From Rhizorhapis sp. SPR117 (GTDB taxonomy: Bacteria; Pseudomonadota; Alphaproteobacteria; Sphingomonadales; Sphingomonadaceae), in NCBI RefSeq assembly GCF_021742065.1, contig NZ_JAKKIE010000029.1, positions 1 to 52,677 on the forward strand: 52,677 nt of DNA. The letters run 5' to 3'. The notes beneath the pieces are model-generated. The model saw only the letters and a list, made by a program, of their open reading frames with translations. It made no database searches and was not told the DNA's origin. How positions within the stretch are numbered: position 1 is the stretch's first letter; every line of letters begins with the position of its first letter. The position numbers and the translations under genes were made by a program. Positions 48,338 through 52,677 of this stretch are shown here, piece by piece.

Positions 48338-49087
48338 ATGCTCGCCAATGATCCGACCGCGGCCGCGCTGCTTGAGGCCGTCCCCTGCTATCCTGTTCCG
48401 TCTATGGGCCGATCGCCTGGGCTCGATGCGCTTCGCAGCAGTCGGGCCGGACACGGGCTCGCCGTCGGGGCCGATGGTGTGATGCTCATATTGCGTCGTC
48501 CCTGGCTGGCGCTCGATGCGCCTCTGGCGCCACCTTTCGCCGCCCATCTCCCTTATGGCAGCATAGGCGACCCCAAGGCCGAATTGCGCTGCGGCCGGGT
48601 CCCAGGCAAGCATCTCGCCGCCGTCCTGGACCATTTCCGCGCGGCCCTGCCCAACGAGGCAGCGGCCTTCATCCTGTGGAACGAGGCGACGGCCGAATTC
48701 GCCGTGCATTTTCCGCAGATCGATGAAGCGACGCCGACGCGCCTCGTTTACCGTTCCCCGGCCTGCGAATTTGGCTGGCATGTTGTCTGCGACATGCACA
48801 GTCACGGGCGCGGTCCGGCCTATTTCAGCGCGACCGACGATGCCGACGATGCCCATGCCACCAAGATTTCACTCGTCGTCGGCCGGCTCGACCATCCGGC
48901 GGGCCCGGTCATGGCCGCCCGGCTCTGCGCCGGAGGCATGTTCCTGGCCGTGCCGCGCAGCCCATTTTCGGGAGATTCCCCATGCAGCCTGACAAGCCCC
49001 AGCGCCACTTCCTTCCCGCCGCCTTCGACAATCGCGGGATCCGGATCCTCCTCGTGGGATGCGGTGGAAACGGCGCTCAGATGCTGA
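48338..49087 (+). CDS. PRTRC system protein A (JAB/JAMM metalloprotease)
   Basis: 249 aa. CDMHSHGRGPAYFSATDD is a complete JAMM motif (HxH-x7-S-x2-D), with the upstream Glu in AAFILWNEATAEF. JAMM enzymes cut isopeptide or C-terminal tails of ubiquitin-like proteins. The start at 48338 has GGGAG six bases upstream; 48332 overlaps the B stop. The last 35 residues are Ser/Pro-rich and overlap the ThiF gene by 106 bases, so the original stop may have been lost. Confidence 0.82.
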   Translation: MLANDPTAAALLEAVPCYPVPSMGRSPGLDALRSSRAGHGLAVGADGVMLILRRPWLALDAPLAPPFAAHLPYGSIGDPKAELRCGRVPGKHLAAVLDHFRAALPNEAAAFILWNEATAEFAVHFPQIDEATPTRLVYRSPACEFGWHVVCDMHSHGRGPAYFSATDDADDAHATKISLVVGRLDHPAGPVMAARLCAGGMFLAVPRSPFSGDSPCSLTSPSATSFPPPSTIAGSGSSSWDAVETALRC

Positions 49088-49740
49088 TGGGCCTTGCCTC
49101 GCTCGACACGGCTCTCCGCGCGATCTCCTCGCGCTCGCTCACGGTCACCGCGGTCGACGACGACATCGTGACCGAGGCCAATCTCGGTCGCCAGCCCTTC
49201 TATCGCTGCGATCTCGGCAACTCCAAGGCGCGCACGCTCACCGAGCGGATCAACCTTGCCCACGGCCTGGGCTGGAAAGCCGTTCATGGCCGAGCGCCCG
49301 ATGCCGTCGATACGGAAGGGACCGACATCCTCATCACGTGCGTCGACACGGCTTCGGCGCGCCGGGCACTCGGCGCGGCGCTTAGCGACGGCAGGGTCGT
49401 GCCGACCTATTGGATGGACCTCGGCAATCGCGCCAGCGACGGACAATATCTGATCGGTTGCCCATGCCGTCCGAAGGGCAACGTCAAGGCGCGCCTGCCA
49501 ACCGTCCTCGAGGCATTTCCGGAGCTGGCCGACGAAACCCTGGCCGAGGACGATGCTCCGTCCTGCTCGGTCGCCGAGGCGCTTGAACGTCAGTCCCTGT
49601 TCGTCAATCGGGTGCTGGCGAGCCACGCGCTTGCACTGTTGTTCGACCTTCTCGGCCGCGGTTCGATCGGGCACGCCGGCGCCTTCATCAACCTCGCCAG
49701 TGGCCAGGCCGTCCCGATCCCTTTGCCGCGCGGCGACTGA
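48982..49740 (+). CDS. PRTRC system ThiF family E1-like protein
   Basis: 252 aa. ILLVGCGGNGAQMLMGLA is the ATP-binding Rossmann loop of E1/ThiF/MoeB enzymes; VTAVDDDIVTEANLGRQPF holds the DxD and the Asn-x-x-Arg-Gln adenylation residues. Late cysteines (SCSVAEAL, GCPCRP) could act as thioester site or bind zinc. It would adenylate the C-terminus of a ubiquitin-like partner. GGGAG lies eight bases before the ATG. With JAB, B and C proteins it gives a complete-looking ubiquitin-like pathway. Confidence 0.88.
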   Translation: MQPDKPQRHFLPAAFDNRGIRILLVGCGGNGAQMLMGLASLDTALRAISSRSLTVTAVDDDIVTEANLGRQPFYRCDLGNSKARTLTERINLAHGLGWKAVHGRAPDAVDTEGTDILITCVDTASARRALGAALSDGRVVPTYWMDLGNRASDGQYLIGCPCRPKGNVKARLPTVLEAFPELADETLAEDDAPSCSVAEALERQSLFVNRVLASHALALLFDLLGRGSIGHAGAFINLASGQAVPIPLPRGD

Positions 49741-49819
49741 AACCCCGCCGGCCACTCCACCACTTTCCGTGCCCATCCAACCCCGGTGGCCTGCGCCCGG
49801 GGCACGAGGAGATTTTGTC

Positions 49820-50299
49820 ATGACCGTCATCGGACATAACCGCATCCGCCGCGTCGACAGCTTCGACGGCTATGAGGTTCTCGCCCATCCCCTGGCGAAC
49901 CGCGAGGACCGCGTCTTCCATCGCGGCGAGGGCGGGGCGTCCCAGGTCGGGGTAACCTACGGGTCGCATGACATCCAGATCGCGCGGCCGACCGGTCCCG
50001 GAAACAAGGGCCTCCTTGCCATCCTGATGCACCACGGCGGGGGCCGCCATATCCTCGAATTCTACGAGAGCGCCCTGCCGATCACCGCGACACTGCTCGG
50101 CCTGCCGGAGCGCGCGCAATACGCGCTGGCCTACACGATGTTCAAACAGGCCGACGAATGCGCCATCGCCGCCCGCGTGGACGAAGCCGGCCGCTGGGCC
50201 GAGGCCTTCGTCGATGGTCGCATCCGCAAGCGCCGCCGGGCCGGCAAGCGCTATGTCCACATCGAGACGCCGGCCGAGAAGGAGCGCCGCTGCGCCTGA
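49820..50299 (+). CDS. conserved hypothetical protein (159 aa)
   Basis: Starts with MTVIGHNRIRRVDSFDGYEV; the middle has LLAILMHHGGGRHILEFYES and ALAYTMFKQADECAI; the C-terminus is Arg-rich (RKRRRAGKRYVHIETP). No family recognised; proteins of this kind appear next to PRTRC operons. GAGGAG lies ten bases before the ATG. Likely cytoplasmic; a DNA-binding role is possible from the basic tail. Confidence 0.6.
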   Translation: MTVIGHNRIRRVDSFDGYEVLAHPLANREDRVFHRGEGGASQVGVTYGSHDIQIARPTGPGNKGLLAILMHHGGGRHILEFYESALPITATLLGLPERAQYALAYTMFKQADECAIAARVDEAGRWAEAFVDGRIRKRRRAGKRYVHIETPAEKERRCA

Positions 50300-50340
50300 C
50301 AGCCACGCCACCGCCGCCCATGGGCGCGCAGCCCCGAGCG

Positions 50341-50365
50341 AAAGGAGAGAAGGGCGGGGAGGGGG
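50341..50365 (+). promoter_or_regulatory. purine-tract leader without clear hairpin
   Basis: A 25-base purine-rich run (AAAGGAGAGAAGGGC then GGGGAGGGGG), followed by GAGGAGACCCC and the ATG at 50393. It matches the other leaders in the tract and ribosome site, but no stable hairpin with a five-base loop is seen. Confidence 0.4.
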
Positions 50366-50392
50366 CCATTCGCTCTTGCCGAGGAGACCCCG

Positions 50393-52054
50393 ATGCCCCT
50401 TCCCACCGTCGTCCACAGCCAGGTCGATCCTGCAGCGATCACCAAGGTGACGCGCCTGTTCAATAATACGCTCGGTTCCATACTGACCGAGCTCATCCAG
50501 AATGCACGCCGGGCCGGCGCGACGACCGTCGACCTCGATGTCGCCGAAGCCGACGATCGGCAGTGGCTCGTCATCGCCGACGACGGCGCGGGGATCGCCG
50601 ATCCCGCGGTCATTCTCGCGCTCGGGCGCTCGGGATGGGACGACGACATCGCGGCCCGCGAAGACCCTGCCGGCATGGGCGTGTTCAGCCTTGCCGGGCG
50701 CCATGTCGAAATTCGTTCGCGTCCGCGCGCCGGCGGAGACGCCTGGCGGATCTCGATCGCGCCCGGCGACTGGGAAACGGGCGGTCCTATCCCGGTTTAT
50801 CGCTGCGATCATCGCTTCGGCACCGAGATCCGTCTCCCACTCCAGGATGACTGGGCGAAATCCCTGGAGGCCAGCGCGAACGCAGCCGCGCGCTATTGTC
50901 CGACGCCGATCCGCTTCAAGGGCGCGCCGCTTGCCCAATCGGACTGGCTCGCCGACGCCCTGGTCACGGTTGAGACCGACGGCGTGCGCATCGGCGTCTA
51001 TAACGGGACGCGCGGCGCCCACTGTCAACCTCGCATCAACTTCCACGGCCTCACCGTTCCCTGCATCTTGCCCTCGATCAACGAGAAGGATCGCTGCTGG
51101 TGGGCACGCGTCGATATCATCGATTCTCCGGCGCTGCAGCTTGTGCTCCCAGCCCGGACCGAAATGGTCGAAAGCGCGGCGCTCGAAGCGCTCCGCGACT
51201 TGGTTCGCAGGACCATCTTCCGCCACATCGCGTCTCTCGGCAGCCACCGCCTGTCCTTCGCCCAATGGACCGAGGCCCGGAATCTCGGCATCGATCTCCC
51301 TGAGGCGACGGCGCTCCTGCGAGGCTGGACCCCGGCGACGGCCGATCTCAACAGCGGACGCGAGGGATCTGGCCTGATCCCGGCGGACAATCTCGTCCTG
51401 ATGGAGCATTTCGGCGCGCCGCTCGAACAATGTGCAGCATTCGCGCTCGCCCGCGACGGCCGCCTCGAAGCCTCCCTCGCCGATCCAGACGACGCGATGG
51501 CGGGATATGGCTGGTACGATGCTCTTCCCCGCATCACGGCGCTCAAATTCGAGATCCAACGCGACGGTGCCACTCATCTGTTCGACAGCGAGACCCTGCC
51601 CGGGCTCGAAAGCGGAACGGTCGACCGCCTCGATCTCGTGGTCGAGATCGGGGGCGCCAGAAGCGAGACGCTGACCGTCGCGGCTCCCGTCGTCATCGAG
51701 TATGACGAGGCGCATCATTGGGGCTTCGAGGAAGCGAACGTCCTTCTCACCGCGCGCGACGCGGTTTCCCCGGACGAGCTGGTCGACCTGCTCGAGGCTT
51801 CATGCTTCTGCGCAAGCGATGATCGCGAGGCCGATAGCTGGGAGACGCAGAACGATCGCTTCCTGCTCGATGCCAGAGAAATGGCCACCCGCCTGTTGCT
51901 CGGAGACGACGCGGCGCTGGTCGAGCGGCTCCGGGCGATCATCGCCTACCGCGCCCAATGGTTCGTTCCCGAAGGGCGCCAGTTCTCGGCCATCATCGGC
52001 CGGAACGCCATCGATGTCCGCATCGAGCCCGTCCCGGCGTCGCCGGCATCCTGA
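50393..52054 (+). CDS. GHKL-type ATPase (HSP90/MutL/MORC-like)
   Basis: 553 aa. The Bergerat ATP fold is complete: N-box SILTELIQNARRAGA, G1 IADDGAGIADP and G2 PAGMGVFSLAGR, followed by GTEIRLPL as the last strand. The following 400 residues form an unassigned region with a second alpha/beta block and an acidic C-terminus. Proteins of this group change conformation with ATP and serve as clamps (MutL, MORC) or chaperones (HSP90). No histidine kinase phosphoacceptor is present. It sits behind a purine-tract leader downstream of the PRTRC operon. Confidence 0.8.
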   Translation: MPLPTVVHSQVDPAAITKVTRLFNNTLGSILTELIQNARRAGATTVDLDVAEADDRQWLVIADDGAGIADPAVILALGRSGWDDDIAAREDPAGMGVFSLAGRHVEIRSRPRAGGDAWRISIAPGDWETGGPIPVYRCDHRFGTEIRLPLQDDWAKSLEASANAAARYCPTPIRFKGAPLAQSDWLADALVTVETDGVRIGVYNGTRGAHCQPRINFHGLTVPCILPSINEKDRCWWARVDIIDSPALQLVLPARTEMVESAALEALRDLVRRTIFRHIASLGSHRLSFAQWTEARNLGIDLPEATALLRGWTPATADLNSGREGSGLIPADNLVLMEHFGAPLEQCAAFALARDGRLEASLADPDDAMAGYGWYDALPRITALKFEIQRDGATHLFDSETLPGLESGTVDRLDLVVEIGGARSETLTVAAPVVIEYDEAHHWGFEEANVLLTARDAVSPDELVDLLEASCFCASDDREADSWETQNDRFLLDAREMATRLLLGDDAALVERLRAIIAYRAQWFVPEGRQFSAIIGRNAIDVRIEPVPASPAS

Positions 52055-52077
52055 TCAATCTCGAAGGGACCAATCCC

Positions 52078-52272
52078 ATGCGACCCATCAGAGCCGCGAG
52101 GCTTGCCGACCGCGACGCCGTGCGGGAGGCGATTGACCAGCTTCGCAGCGCGCGGCACCTTCTGGCCCAGAGCGGTGCCCCGCGCGCCGCCGCCGCGGTC
52201 CGCAAGGCGCTGCGCAGCGCCGAGGGTGCGGCCCGCCACGTCGATCATCGCATTCGTCGGAGCCAGACATGA
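52078..52272 (+). CDS. small basic helical protein (64 aa)
   Basis: Almost entirely helical and Ala/Arg-rich (REAIDQLRSARHLLAQSGAP; VRKALRSAEGAARHV). GAAGGGACC lies before the ATG. The stop overlaps the next gene by ATGA. Function unknown; could bind nucleic acid. Confidence 0.55.
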   Translation: MRPIRAARLADRDAVREAIDQLRSARHLLAQSGAPRAAAAVRKALRSAEGAARHVDHRIRRSQT

Positions 52273-52595
52273 GCCGCTACGAACTGAAACCGAGACCGGG
52301 GAACGGGATCATCAAGGCGGTGGTTGGCTGGGACAGACCTCTCCAGAGCTTCTTCGCCCAGATATTCACGCCGACCGACGAGGAACCCGAAGAGGGCGAG
52401 GCGACGATCTGGCTTGGCACCGAGCCGGGCGAGCTGCCGAGCCCAGAGGTCGCCATCAGGGTGCTCGAAGCCTATGTCGACATTCCCGAGAGGCTGGCTG
52501 CCGATCTCGCGGCAGATATGAACGCCACGGTCGGCGTCAAGGACGGCCTGCATCAGGCAGAGGCCAAGAGGCGTCTCTTCGGCTCGATCCACTAA
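52269..52595 (+). CDS. conserved hypothetical protein (108 aa)
   Basis: MSRYELKPRPGNGIIKAVVG, then SFFAQIFTPTDEEPEEGE and ATIWLGTEPGELPSPEVAI give a small alpha/beta protein with an acidic loop; a helix follows and ends in EAKRRLFGSIH. No family name, though such proteins are frequent on sphingomonad plasmids. Translationally coupled to the preceding gene. The last 80 bases of the window hold nothing recognisable. Confidence 0.6.
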   Translation: MSRYELKPRPGNGIIKAVVGWDRPLQSFFAQIFTPTDEEPEEGEATIWLGTEPGELPSPEVAIRVLEAYVDIPERLAADLAADMNATVGVKDGLHQAEAKRRLFGSIH

Positions 52596-52677
52596 CACAA
52601 GCGCCCAACGAGTTTCGTCCCGAGGCCGCTTTGGCGGCGCTCGGATGGGCGCTTGCGCGCCTGCTCGGCCGAACGGC

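Noticed and set aside
49688..51718. Very long open frame (676 codons) on the minus strand
   Set aside because: It lies antisense to the hypothetical gene at 49820 and the GHKL ATPase, both of which have clear motifs and ribosome sites; high GC makes antisense frames stay open.
1..52677. CRISPR array, tRNA or rRNA genes, replication origin
   Set aside because: No regularly spaced direct repeats, cloverleaf-like or rRNA-like segments were seen; no iteron cluster or Rep gene was recognised despite the PRTRC ParB. A tRNA scan and a repeat search would be decisive.

Overview
The window is accessory DNA from an alphaproteobacterium, most likely a sphingomonad. It is GC-rich, carries MucR/Ros and sphingomonad-type conserved hypotheticals, and holds an almost complete PRTRC (ParB-related, ThiF-related cassette) locus, which is typical of large plasmids and integrative elements. 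No rRNA, tRNA or CRISPR array was seen. No stretch longer than about 300 bases lacks a gene; the longest gaps (15094-15378, 25626-25868, 33705-33946, 32787-33025) are described where they hold something.

Layout. 1-6352: tail of a group II intron, then small conserved hypotheticals, a thermonuclease-like lipoprotein, a CDF-type cation transporter and a DpdA-like (TGT-fold) protein. 6353-12330: a minimal mobile element made only of four overlapping genes, three tyrosine recombinases plus a small HTH protein (ginABCD type, GInt), inserted in frame in a hypothetical gene whose other half resumes at 12337. 12337-20380: hypotheticals, a PemK/MazF-like toxin-antitoxin pair, an NYN-domain protein, a HerA-like ATPase, a Myb/SANT-repeat protein and a degenerate adenine methylase. 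20377-22959: a reactive-sulfur module (TauE, rhodanese, BigR-type repressor, persulfide-dioxygenase-like MBL protein) with a clear shared operator. 23077-25625: AraC regulator, diguanylate cyclase, MucR. 25869-27406: IS1182-family insertion sequence. 27507-31565: nitric oxide detoxification island (NsrR, group III globin, DUF1971, membrane protein, quinol NO reductase). 31752-33268: Mom-like DNA modification protein tail to tail with an acyl carrier protein. 33354-43494: a PP-loop (PAPS-reductase-like) gene split by a second, 9187-bp GInt. 43491-52595: DUF3768 protein, PRTRC genes (ParB, E, C, F, B, A, ThiF), a GHKL ATPase and small hypotheticals.

The most striking part is the second GInt (33705-42891). 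It carries an AT-richer cargo of four TIR-family genes and a SLOG-domain gene, a Thoeris-like NAD-signalling immune island with an unusual split architecture, followed by its own ginABCD set. Both GInts have precise ends (TTA... inverted termini with a subterminal CTGTCT), and each is flanked by two different 6-base sequences that encode the same two amino acids in the interrupted gene, so either one restores the reading frame on excision. A second system-wide signal is a recurring 5' leader (purine tract, then a short hairpin usually with a five-base loop, then the ribosome binding site) in front of backbone genes spread over the whole window.

All identifications come from reading the sequence; no database search was run.
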